Shown: positions 35,076-43,028 of the stretch, piece after piece | How the letters are laid out: each line of letters opens with the position of its first letter | Position numbering within the stretch: the first letter of the stretch is position 1 | Assembly: GCA_045542485.1 (NCBI GenBank) | Contig: JAZQLC010000025.1 | Location: 1 to 64,000 of the forward strand | DNA: 64,000 nucleotides | Source: SIG575 sp045542485 | GTDB taxonomy: Bacteria; Bacillota; Clostridia; Oscillospirales; Acutalibacteraceae | Direction: 5' to 3' | Position numbers and translations under genes: made by a program | The notes under the pieces: generated by a model | What the model was told of the DNA's origin: nothing | Databases searched by the model: none | What the model saw: the letters and a program-made list of their open reading frames with translations, nothing else

Positions 35076-36422
35076 TTGAAATTATTCAAAAAAACTCTTT
35101 CCGTGTTGCTGATAATTCTCTTAGTTTTTTCTTCTGTAACTTTGATTGCAGGTGCAAAAACAACTGAATATGATACCCCTATATCACAAGACACGGCAAA
35201 TCTCCGCTTTGCATTAAAGCTTGGTACATCATACAGAGAGGCTCCCACACCTCCTTTAGTGGTTGACGATGTACTCATTGTTCTGAGCGGAAAGAAAATT
35301 TATAAGATTGACGCTGAAAACGGTGACATTCTGAAAGAAGCAGATATGGTTGACACAACTTCTTACAGTTATACACAGCCAACATATTCAGACGGAGTAA
35401 TCTACTGCCCTCTCGATAATGCTACTGTTCAGGCTTTTGATTTCAAAACACTTAAATCAAAATGGGTTTACAAAGATGCTTTGGGTGGTCAGTCGCTGAC
35501 AGAAATCATTGTGTCTGACGGCAAAGTTTATACAGGCTTCTGGAACAGTGAAACTGATAAATCAAACTATGTTTGCATCAGTACAAAGGATGAAGACAAA
35601 AAAGCAACCCATGAAGAAAAGACCGCTATGTGGACTTACTCTCACAAAGGCGGATTCTATTGGGCAAAGGGTGTGGTTATCGGTGATTTTATAGTTTTCG
35701 GCTCTGATGACGGAACATCTTCTGCTGATAAAACATCACATCTTTTCTGCTTCGATAAAAACACAGGTGAAGAAATTGATTCTCTTGAAATCAAGGGCGA
35801 CCAGCGTTCAGGTATATTGTATGATAAGACAAAGAAAACTCTCTACTTTGCAACAAAAGCGGGTTACCTTTACTCTGTGAAATTTGCATCAGGCAGTTTT
35901 GATGATGAGACTCTTAAAACACTTTCTCTTGGCGGTGCGTCAACATCAACTCCCACACTTTCTGACGGCAGAATTTATATAGGTGTTCAGGGCGAAGGTT
36001 TCGGCAAAGGTTATATAAAAGTAATTGACGCAGAAAAAATGAGCATAGTTTATTTTGTATCAATGAAAGGTTATCCTCAGAATGAATTGACTGTTTCTGT
36101 CAAAGACGGAAAAACTTATGTTTACTCCACTTACAATGCAGGACCCGGCGGCATCAGTCTGATTGAAACTACCGCAACTGCCACTTCTGCAGAGGCAAAA
36201 GACCTTTTTGTTCCTGACGAAGGACAAAAAAATTACTGCATCAGCCCTATTGATGTATCAGAAGACGGAACTTTGTTCTATAAGAATGATTCAGGCTACA
36301 TATTCGCAGTAGAGAATATCGAAAACGCAGAAGTGACTAATAGCTTCTTCGCTTTCTTCATTGATATTTTCCAAGCGATAGCATCATTCTTCAGCAGCAT
36401 TTTTGGATTTTTAGGATTTTAA
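35076..36422 (+). CDS. exported PQQ-like beta-propeller protein
   Basis: A 448-residue exported protein (signal about 1-27). Repeated blades of the PQQ-binding-like type are visible: YKIDAENGDILKE, QAFDFKTLKSKWVY, CFDKNTGEEIDSLE and IKVIDAEKMSIVYF, with SDGRIYIGV-like strands between them. Such propellers bind ligands or partner proteins. The last 28 residues (ending FFSSIFGFLGF) are an aromatic hydrophobic tail like that of the gene before, so both may attach in the same way. TTG at 35076 is the likely start because AGGTGA lies 5 bases before it; a GTG at 35067 is the alternative. Role in B12 uptake is inferred from the operon. Confidence 0.7.
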   Translation: MKLFKKTLSVLLIILLVFSSVTLIAGAKTTEYDTPISQDTANLRFALKLGTSYREAPTPPLVVDDVLIVLSGKKIYKIDAENGDILKEADMVDTTSYSYTQPTYSDGVIYCPLDNATVQAFDFKTLKSKWVYKDALGGQSLTEIIVSDGKVYTGFWNSETDKSNYVCISTKDEDKKATHEEKTAMWTYSHKGGFYWAKGVVIGDFIVFGSDDGTSSADKTSHLFCFDKNTGEEIDSLEIKGDQRSGILYDKTKKTLYFATKAGYLYSVKFASGSFDDETLKTLSLGGASTSTPTLSDGRIYIGVQGEGFGKGYIKVIDAEKMSIVYFVSMKGYPQNELTVSVKDGKTYVYSTYNAGPGGISLIETTATATSAEAKDLFVPDEGQKNYCISPIDVSEDGTLFYKNDSGYIFAVENIENAEVTNSFFAFFIDIFQAIASFFSSIFGFLGF

Positions 36423-36426
36423 TTTT

Positions 36427-37374
36427 ATGGCTACGGGATTTAAAAGTTATCACCCATGGGTGAATGTAATGTTTTTTATAAGTGTTATTACTTTCGGGAT
36501 GTTATTTTTACATCCCGTATGCCTTTCTGTGTCCTTTTTTGCATCGGTCTGCCTTGATATAAGACTGAAAGGCAAAAAAGCAGTAAAAGAAATTTTCACT
36601 TTCATTCTGCCGATGCTTGTTTTTGTAACTATCATAAACGGAATTTTCAATCACTACGGAATGACTGTACTTTATGAAGTCAGTAACGGCAACAACATAA
36701 CTCTTGAAGCCTATGTTTACGGCTTTGTTTTAGGTTTAACAGTTGTAACAACTATGCTGTGGTTTTTCTGTTTCAACGAAATTGTAACGGCAGATAAAAT
36801 AATGTTTGTTCTCGGCAAAGGTATTCCGAAAGCAGCACTTGTGGTTACTATGGCACTTCGTTTTGTGCCTTTATACACAAGAAAATATGCAGAGATTTCA
36901 CAGGCACAGAAAGGCTTTATGCAGTCAGAGTACGATAAGAAAATCATGAACAGAATCAGAAATGCAGTTAAATCCGTTTCCATTCTTGTTACATGGGCAC
37001 TTGAAAATGCCATTGAAACATCAGATTCAATGAGAGCGAGAAATTATGGCATAGGCAAAAGAAGTTTTTATTCAAGATTCCGTTTTACAAAAAGTGACGG
37101 TATTGTTTTATCGGTTATGATTATTGCCGATATTGTTGTTGCAATATGCAAATTCAAAGACGGACTTTATGCATCATATAACCCGTATATAATTATAAAT
37201 TCACAAAAAACTGACGGCATTACCTATCTTATCAGAGAAATAAATATGGTAATAAATCCGTTGTCGGCTTTTGAAATTGCAACCATAGCAATTTATATTT
37301 TACTTTGTTTTTTACCCTTGATAATTGATTTGAAGGAGGAATTAAATTGGCGCAGATTGAAATCAAAAATCTGA
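36427..37374 (+). CDS. ecfT: ECF transporter membrane coupling protein EcfT
   Basis: A 315-residue membrane protein with five to six hydrophobic segments. It has the cytosolic coupling helices of EcfT, including RARNYG in SDSMRARNYGIG, which corresponds to the conserved Ala-Arg-containing motif that meets the ATPases. ALRFVPLYTRKYAEISQAQ is also typical. EcfT links ATP hydrolysis to the substrate-binding S component. It overlaps the ATPase gene by 28 bases, so translation is coupled. The order T, A, S with surface proteins on both sides indicates a dedicated transporter rather than the shared group II type. Confidence 0.88.
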   Translation: MATGFKSYHPWVNVMFFISVITFGMLFLHPVCLSVSFFASVCLDIRLKGKKAVKEIFTFILPMLVFVTIINGIFNHYGMTVLYEVSNGNNITLEAYVYGFVLGLTVVTTMLWFFCFNEIVTADKIMFVLGKGIPKAALVVTMALRFVPLYTRKYAEISQAQKGFMQSEYDKKIMNRIRNAVKSVSILVTWALENAIETSDSMRARNYGIGKRSFYSRFRFTKSDGIVLSVMIIADIVVAICKFKDGLYASYNPYIIINSQKTDGITYLIREINMVINPLSAFEIATIAIYILLCFLPLIIDLKEELNWRRLKSKI

Positions 37375-38891
37375 CATTCAGGTATCCCCTTGAAGAAAAA
37401 ACTGCACTTAAAAATATTTCTCTTACAATTGATGAAGGCGAATATGTGGTTCTGTGCGGAAAAAGCGGTTGCGGTAAAACAACACTTTTAAAGCACTTGA
37501 AAACAGTTCTTGCACCCAAAGGTCAAAAAGAGGGCGAAATAATTTTAAAGACCGACAAAACAGGCTTTGTTATGCAGGACCCTGAAAATCAGATTGTAAC
37601 TGATAAGGTGTGGCATGAACTTGCATTCGGTCTTGAAAACATGGGACTGAAATCAAAGGAAATCACAGTCAGAATGGCTGAAATGGCAACTTTCTTCGGC
37701 ATTGAAGAATGGCTTGATAAAAAAACAAACGAACTTTCAGGCGGTCAGAAGCAAATGCTGAATCTGGCTTCAGTTATGGCGATGCACCCTGAAATTCTCA
37801 TTCTTGACGAACCCACATCACAGCTTGACCCAGTTTCTGCAGAAACATTCCTTACAACTCTCGACAGAATCAACAAAGAGCTTGGCGTAACGGTTATAAT
37901 CACAGAGCATCGCCTTGAAGAAATTTTCCCTGTCGCAGACAAAGTTGTGGTAATGGACGATGGAGAACTTGTTGCAGTTTCATCTCCGTCAGAAATCAGA
38001 GAACTTGATGTAATGAAATCTTCTCTGCCAAGCGCAATGAGAATTTATTCTAAAATTAAAAAGGGAGATTGTCCCGTAACTGTAAGAGAGGGCAGAAAAT
38101 GGCTCAGGGAAATACTTGATAATAAAATTGCGGAAATCAGAAAAGAACAAAAAAAGAAACCTGAAGAATTTTCAGTAGAAATAAAAGATGTATTTTTCAG
38201 ATATTCCAAAAACGGTGAAGATATTTTAAAGGACATCAGCCTTAAAATTCCCAAGGGTGAAATTTTTGCAATAACAGGCGGTAACGGTGCAGGAAAATCT
38301 ACACTTCTTAGAATTATTGCAAAAACGGAAGGTCCATATAAAGGTAAAGTGAAAATTCCAAAGAACTTACAAATTGCATCTTTGCCACAGGATGCAAGGC
38401 TCATTTTCACAGAGAAAACAGTTGAACTTAACCTGAAAAAAATCTGTAGTACAGAGGAAAAAATCAACGAAATTGCAAAATTAATGGGAATTCAAAAACT
38501 GCTTTCAAAACACCCGTATGATTTAAGCGGTGGCGAATGTCAGAAAGCAGCAATGGCAATGTTACTGCTCAAAAATCCTGATATTATGCTTTTTGATGAG
38601 CCGACAAAAGGTCTCGATAACGATTTCAAAGAGGGGTTTGCGGAAATTCTCCGTTCACTTAAAAGCAAAGGCAAAACTATCGTTATGGTTTCCCATGACA
38701 TTGAGTTTCTTGCAAAACACGCTGATTACTGTGCTATGGTCTTTGACGGAAAAATTTCTTCCTACTCAACCGCCCGTGAATTTTTCCTTTCAAATGTTTT
38801 TTATACAACATCTGCCTGCAGAATTGCAAGAGGTATAATCAAAAACGCACTTACCTGTGAGGATGTGATTGAATGCTTAAAAGCAAAATAA
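37347..38891 (+). CDS. ECF transporter ATPase, two ABC domains in one chain
   Basis: A 514-residue protein holding two ABC ATPase domains, equivalent to fused EcfA and EcfA'. The first has Walker A GKSGCGKTT, signature LSGGQ and Walker B LILDEPTSQLD. The second has Walker A GGNGAGKSTLL, signature LSGGE and Walker B IMLFDEPTKGLD. Both look active. The start is TTG behind a strong AAGGAGGA. It overlaps ecfT at its start and the S-component gene at its end (19 bases). It drives import by ATP hydrolysis on the inner face of the membrane. Confidence 0.92.
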   Translation: MAQIEIKNLTFRYPLEEKTALKNISLTIDEGEYVVLCGKSGCGKTTLLKHLKTVLAPKGQKEGEIILKTDKTGFVMQDPENQIVTDKVWHELAFGLENMGLKSKEITVRMAEMATFFGIEEWLDKKTNELSGGQKQMLNLASVMAMHPEILILDEPTSQLDPVSAETFLTTLDRINKELGVTVIITEHRLEEIFPVADKVVVMDDGELVAVSSPSEIRELDVMKSSLPSAMRIYSKIKKGDCPVTVREGRKWLREILDNKIAEIRKEQKKKPEEFSVEIKDVFFRYSKNGEDILKDISLKIPKGEIFAITGGNGAGKSTLLRIIAKTEGPYKGKVKIPKNLQIASLPQDARLIFTEKTVELNLKKICSTEEKINEIAKLMGIQKLLSKHPYDLSGGECQKAAMAMLLLKNPDIMLFDEPTKGLDNDFKEGFAEILRSLKSKGKTIVMVSHDIEFLAKHADYCAMVFDGKISSYSTAREFFLSNVFYTTSACRIARGIIKNALTCEDVIECLKAK

Positions 38892-39643
38892 TTCCATATA
38901 TTCTGATTTTCATTTTAGCACCTGTTCTCGTTTTGGTCGGTGCATTTTTTCTTGAGGGAAAGCAGTATTACATAACAGCAGTTTTAATTGCCCTGACAGC
39001 GTTTATTCCTTTCTTTCTCAAACTCAAAAAGAAAAAATTAGGTGCAAGAGAGCTTGTAATAATGGCATCGGTTTCCGCAATTGCCGTAGCTTCACGAGTT
39101 GCGTTTTTTCAGATACCGCAGGTAAAACCTATGTGCGCAATACTTATTATTTCAGCCGTAGTTTTCGGGAAAGAAATCGGTTTCGCCCTTGGTGCATTAT
39201 CAATGATTCTTTCTAATCTGTTTTTCGGTCAGGGTGCATTTACACCTTTTCAAATGCTGGGAATGGCAATGACGGTATATGTGGCAGCATTTATATGTGA
39301 AAACGAAAAAATCAGGAAGTCAAATATTCTTATAAGCATTACGGGCGGTATTGTCTGTTTTATTGTGTACGGAATTATAGTCGATTTTGGCTCAGTAGTG
39401 TTGATGACAAAAGATTTTTCACCGGGGTCAATTATATCAATTTATTCATCGGGGGTTGTATATAATCTTATTCATGGCATAACCACATTCCTGATTCTGC
39501 TCGTAGGATATAAACCTGTTTCTGAAAAACTTGAAAGAGTTAAAATTAAATATGAACTTTTCGGGGAGGGAAAAATTGAAAAAGATATTGCCTTTGTTTC
39601 TGTGCTTTATTCTGCTCTTCAGCGGCTGCGGTCTGACAGTTGA
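38873..39643 (+). CDS. ECF transporter S component, probably for cobalamin
   Basis: A 256-residue membrane protein with about six to seven hydrophobic helices. After a two-helix N-terminus, ARELVIMASVSAIAVASRV and FGKEIGFALGALSMILSN match the helix 1-3 region of ECF S components, including the small-residue motif used to dock on EcfT. The length and the extra N-terminal helices resemble CbrT-type cobalamin S components. The riboswitch at the head of the operon supports cobalamin as substrate; sequence alone does not prove it. Its 3' end overlaps the DUF4430 lipoprotein gene by 68 bases. Confidence 0.78.
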   Translation: MLKSKIIPYILIFILAPVLVLVGAFFLEGKQYYITAVLIALTAFIPFFLKLKKKKLGARELVIMASVSAIAVASRVAFFQIPQVKPMCAILIISAVVFGKEIGFALGALSMILSNLFFGQGAFTPFQMLGMAMTVYVAAFICENEKIRKSNILISITGGIVCFIVYGIIVDFGSVVLMTKDFSPGSIISIYSSGVVYNLIHGITTFLILLVGYKPVSEKLERVKIKYELFGEGKIEKDIAFVSVLYSALQRLRSDS

Positions 39644-40247
39644 AAAGGTGGATAATTCAGAAACCTCAACCACACAGAAAGAAACAACCGTTACAAGTGA
39701 AATAACAGAAACTTCTTTTAGTGAAACAGAAGAAACATTCACAGAATCAACAACAGCCAAAGAAAGTACAACAAAACCTAATGTTACACAAAAGACGGAA
39801 AACATAACAAAAACTAAAAATCCTGAAACTACAACAAAAAAGAAAAACACCTGTACTTTTGTTATTGAATGCAAAACCATACTGAATAATATGGAAAATC
39901 TGAAAGAAAGCAAAAAAGAATTTCTCCCTGCTGATGGTGTTATTCTGAGAAAAACAACAGTTACATTCAAAGAGGGAGAAACAGTTTTTGATGTATTAAA
40001 AAGAGTATGCAAAGAAAACAATATTCAGATGGAAAGCTCCTACACACCCGGATATGATAATTATTACATTGAGGGAATTAGCCAGATTTACGAAAAGGAC
40101 TGCGGAACAAAATCTGGGTGGATGTACTGTGTAAACGGCACTTTCCCAAATTACGGTTGCAGCGATTATAAACTGAAAAATGGTGATGAAGTAGAATGGA
40201 GATACACCTGCGACTTGGGAGAAGATATAGGGGATAATTCATTTTAA
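39576..40247 (+). CDS. DUF4430 lipoprotein (transcobalamin-like)
   Basis: A 223-residue lipoprotein. The signal ends in the lipobox FSGC, followed by a Thr/Ser/Lys/Glu-rich spacer (about 25-88) that would lift the domain off the membrane. The DUF4430 domain then covers the C-terminal half: ETVFDVLKRVCKENN, KSGWMYCVNGTFPNYGCSDY and LKNGDEVEWRYTC, close to the beta domain of transcobalamin and intrinsic factor. The start is TTG behind GGGGAGGG; it lies inside the S-component gene. A role in catching cobalamin for the ECF importer is inferred from domain and operon. Confidence 0.82.
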   Translation: MKKILPLFLCFILLFSGCGLTVEKVDNSETSTTQKETTVTSEITETSFSETEETFTESTTAKESTTKPNVTQKTENITKTKNPETTTKKKNTCTFVIECKTILNNMENLKESKKEFLPADGVILRKTTVTFKEGETVFDVLKRVCKENNIQMESSYTPGYDNYYIEGISQIYEKDCGTKSGWMYCVNGTFPNYGCSDYKLKNGDEVEWRYTCDLGEDIGDNSF

Positions 40248-40325
40248 AGAAAAATTATTGCCTTTTGTGCGCATTGCACGTTCATGTTTGAAAAAAGGCC
40301 CGAAAATTTCGTGCGCTATTACGCG

Positions 40326-40354
40326 TTGACTTAAGTGATCCTTTAGTGTATGCT
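40326..40354 (+). promoter_or_regulatory. promoter of LexA-like pair, inside an inverted repeat
   Basis: TTGACT, 17-base spacer, TATGCT. The arms TTGACTT (40326-40332) and AAGTCAA (40356-40362) form a dyad that encloses the promoter, a good place for a repressor. The rest of the gap 40248-40480 shows nothing else. Confidence 0.6.
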
Positions 40355-40480
40355 GAAGTCAAGGAGAAAAGTCCACAATACGAGATATACTTTTGTTCCT
40401 ACACGATACAATAAAATAACGATTATAAGTGAACAAGCACACTTTCTCTCCTTAATATTTCAAAACAAAGGAGAAAAATT

Positions 40481-40981
40481 ATGAACAACGAAAAAAGAAG
40501 TTCAACAGCAGAAATCCACGACCTTGAAGCAATGGAAATCATAAGCAACCTGATCACTTATTCAACAGGCAACACGGTTGATGTTTTCGCCCTTTCAGAA
40601 GTCCGCAGAAGATTTATGGGCAAAAATTCTGTTGAAGATTTGTGTCCGATTGGTTCAGTTGGTTATTGTCGCGATTTACACAAAGACAATCCCGAACATG
40701 CCGAAGGATTCCGTTTCAGAGAGATTTATCAGCGTGACGACAGTTTTGTAAACAAAGGAATCGGGTTCGGCGACAAGGTGGTCATTGACACATCTGTTCA
40801 AAGAAAAACAGGTCTTGTTTGTATTCAGATTGGGGATTATCCGCTTCTCGCTTTTGCAAGGGAATCGGCAGACACAATGCTTTTCACTTTCCCAAATTCT
40901 TTCTTCAATTGTTTCACCTGCTTAAAAGAAAACCTTGACAGAACGGTGAAATTCATCGGTGTACCCGTACTTGAAGTTTAA
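40481..40981 (+). CDS. LexA/S24-fold protein without DNA-binding domain, copy 1
   Basis: A 166-residue protein. The part at 84-130 reads like the self-cleaving domain of LexA and UmuD: DDSF (Ser88 at the nucleophile place), GIGFGDKVVIDT, then KTGLVCIQIGDYPLLAF. Where LexA has the catalytic Lys there is Ala124, so self-cleavage is doubtful. The N-terminus has no helix-turn-helix. It ends VKFIGVPV like the next gene, its paralog. Ribosome binding site AAAGGAG. A peptide-binding or regulatory role is possible; function is unknown. Confidence 0.6.
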   Translation: MNNEKRSSTAEIHDLEAMEIISNLITYSTGNTVDVFALSEVRRRFMGKNSVEDLCPIGSVGYCRDLHKDNPEHAEGFRFREIYQRDDSFVNKGIGFGDKVVIDTSVQRKTGLVCIQIGDYPLLAFARESADTMLFTFPNSFFNCFTCLKENLDRTVKFIGVPVLEV

Positions 40982-41012
40982 TATTGGTACATGTTTTGAA
41001 AGGAGTTTTGTT

Positions 41013-41477
41013 ATGAATACTGACGCAACAAAGATTTTAGAAATAATTGAAATTATGTCGCCTGAAGATTCACCTATGCCGTTCCCGATTCTTGAGCTTT
41101 TCTGCAGGAGTGCAGGTAAAGACTATGACGACAAAGTTATCCGTTCGTTTATGGGAAACGAAAAATACTATCCGCATCTTGAAAATCCTGAATACGATGA
41201 AAACTCTCGTTTCAGAGAGATTTATGTTCACGATTCAAGTTTTGAATCAGTGGGTGTAATGGCGGGAAGTAAAATCCGTATTGATACAAGGAGAAAACCA
41301 AGAAAAGGTATTATTTGCGTACAAATCAGTGACCTTCCGCCGTTTCTCACCATCGCAAAACAACACAAAGATGATATGATTTTCGGCTTCCTTAATAAAA
41401 ATTTCGCTTGGTTCTCCTGTCCCGCAGATAAGGTGGATAGTATCGTAAAATTCATCGGTGTGCCAACTGACGATTAA
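41013..41477 (+). CDS. LexA/S24-fold protein without DNA-binding domain, copy 2
   Basis: A 154-residue paralog of the gene before. Shared blocks are FRFREIY/SRFREIY, a DSSF or DDSF serine (Ser75 or Ser76 here), GxxxGxKxxIDT, KGIICVQI and VKFIGVP at the end. The Lys expected for a LexA-type dyad is not at the usual place. It starts behind AAAGGAG, 31 bases after copy 1, so the two are co-transcribed. A hairpin follows at 41496-41520. Confidence 0.6.
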   Translation: MNTDATKILEIIEIMSPEDSPMPFPILELFCRSAGKDYDDKVIRSFMGNEKYYPHLENPEYDENSRFREIYVHDSSFESVGVMAGSKIRIDTRRKPRKGIICVQISDLPPFLTIAKQHKDDMIFGFLNKNFAWFSCPADKVDSIVKFIGVPTDD

Positions 41478-41495
41478 ACTTAACAGCAATACAAA

Positions 41496-41520
41496 AACCC
41501 GTGGAGTAGTTCCACGGGTT
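41496..41520 (+). terminator. hairpin after LexA-like pair
   Basis: Stem AACCCGTGGA with TCCACGGGTT, 5-base loop, only a weak T-rich tail. Between it and 41840 I see no gene. Confidence 0.55.
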
Positions 41521-41840
41521 AATTGTTTATATCGCGTATACCTGGCATCGAAACGCATTTTTTGATTTGACAACAATCTACATTAAAACACAACGATAAC
41601 GCGTTCAGCGCCCTTTCATACCCTTGGTATAGCATTTTAAAATAACCTTGTGTATTTAATTTCGCCTGTGCAATAACTATCAGCTACCGTCAAAATAAAT
41701 TATTTCAAGTTATTATCTCTATAAAGGCTTATCCTCCTCGACCGTCCGTGAAAATCATAAGAAATTAACGGCTCGTCAAGGATGTCGAGCCCTACAACTG
41801 CACACTTCAACTGTTCGCCAAAATCTTATTTGCCGAGATG

Positions 41841-42008
41841 ATTATACCACCCATATGGGCAAAAACGCAATAGTTTTTTGTACTGTTGTAAAGGTGGGGG
41901 AGAAAATGAAAAAAGCACTCATTTTCAGAGTGCGTTGAGGTATAAAAAAGACCGAAACCCCTATGTTCAAGGGATTTTGGCTGTATTACCTAAGCTGTAC
42001 TTAGGTGG
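41841..42008 (-). repeat. compound intergenic repeat, copy A
   Basis: On the minus strand it reads: three hairpins (41988-42006, 41952-41980, 41915-41933, the last two followed by T runs), then a small CAATAGT/ACTGTTG hairpin, then a complete promoter with TTGCGT, 18 bases including CCCATATGGG, and TATAAT (41841-41846). It resembles the pieces at 45481-45717 and 47623-47877. The promoter points at a stretch (41530-41830) in which I find no gene. Confidence 0.75.
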
Positions 42009-42042
42009 CAGTGAAGCAGGGGAAGAGGGTTATAAAATTAGC

Positions 42043-42078
42043 TAAAAAATAAAAGCAACAGCGTAGTACTGTTGCTTT
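42043..42078 (-). terminator. terminator of YgjV gene
   Basis: Stem AAAGCAACAG with CTGTTGCTTT, followed by a T run on the minus strand. It lies 12 bases after the stop codon. Confidence 0.85.
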
Positions 42079-42089
42079 GAGATATGTTT

Positions 42090-42644
42090 TTAAGCCGCAA
42101 TTTTTTCTTCTGTTGTTCTGACAATTGAAATAGGCTTGATGTTTCTGTAACGGATGATACCGATTACGACTGAAATAAGTGATATCGATTCGCTTAACAT
42201 ACCGCTGTATGAAAGTGCGAAGAAGTTGTAAGCAAGAATAAGTGTTGAGGAGATGAGAATTGTCTTGCGGAAGCTTCTTGTATCGCAAATACCCATACAG
42301 AGGGTGTTTACAACAAGTCCGAGAGTGATAAGCAATGAGTGAATGCCTTCCCATGAGAAGCAACTTGCTCCGGCTATGATAACGGCGAAAATAACGGGCG
42401 TCGCCAGGTCTGTTTTATTATTTTTTTCACGGTAGAAGAATGCAAAATTACGAATAATGCATACGATGTTTAAAGCGAAACCTGAAGTAGCGCCTATGAG
42501 CAGATATTGTACACAGCTTAAAGCTGTTGCAACAGTCTGAATAATCATTATCTCGCTTTTTTTGGTGCGCTGATAAGAGAAAAAGAATAAAGCGACTGAA
42601 ATAAAACCGATTGCGTGACCAAGTAATTGAATGTAGTTTTGCAT
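42090..42644 (-). CDS. YgjV family inner membrane protein
   Basis: A 184-residue membrane protein with five or six hydrophobic helices. The N-terminal GHAIGFISVALFFFSYQRTKK, then QTVATALSCVQYLLIGATSGFALN, match the YgjV family. Its function is unknown; the family has the shape of small membrane proteins with paired helix repeats. A promoter lies at 42693-42720 and a terminator directly after the gene, so it is monocistronic. Confidence 0.8.
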   Translation of the reverse strand: MQNYIQLLGHAIGFISVALFFFSYQRTKKSEIMIIQTVATALSCVQYLLIGATSGFALNIVCIIRNFAFFYREKNNKTDLATPVIFAVIIAGASCFSWEGIHSLLITLGLVVNTLCMGICDTRSFRKTILISSTLILAYNFFALSYSGMLSESISLISVVIGIIRYRNIKPISIVRTTEEKIAA

Positions 42645-42692
42645 AAGTACCTCTGTGTATGTTGCTATAAAATGTTTTATTACCGAGAATTA

Positions 42693-42720
42693 ATTATACT
42701 TATTTTTGAAAGAAAATCAA
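42693..42720 (-). promoter_or_regulatory. promoter of YgjV gene
   Basis: On the minus strand: TTGATT, 16-base spacer, TATAAT. The rest of the gap up to 42935 shows nothing recognisable. Confidence 0.65.
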
Positions 42721-42935
42721 TTGACAGCACAGAGATATTGCACAAAAGAAGTGGCAAAAAACTGGTAATATTGACGAAAGATATTGAAGCACAGTAATAT
42801 GCGCATAAATGGATGCTGAAACAGGCTGACACAGTCGTAACTTATGTAACACATCCGTCAGCAGGGGCGTGGGAGTTTGAACGATTAGCGGTGAAACTAG
42901 GAAAGAGGGTTATAAAGATTTCATGAAATTAGAAC

Positions 42936-42975
42936 AAAGAAAAAAGCAACAGTTTTCATTTTTAAACTGTTGCTT
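42936..42975 (-). terminator. terminator of YeiH gene
   Basis: Stem AAGCAACAGTTT with AAACTGTTGCTT (12 bp), followed on the minus strand by a T run. It uses the same GCAACAG arm as several other terminators here. Confidence 0.85.
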
Positions 42976-43028
42976 CTGAAGATTCTGTTTTCTTCGATTA
43001 TGATATTCTTATTTTTATCTTTTCAGGA

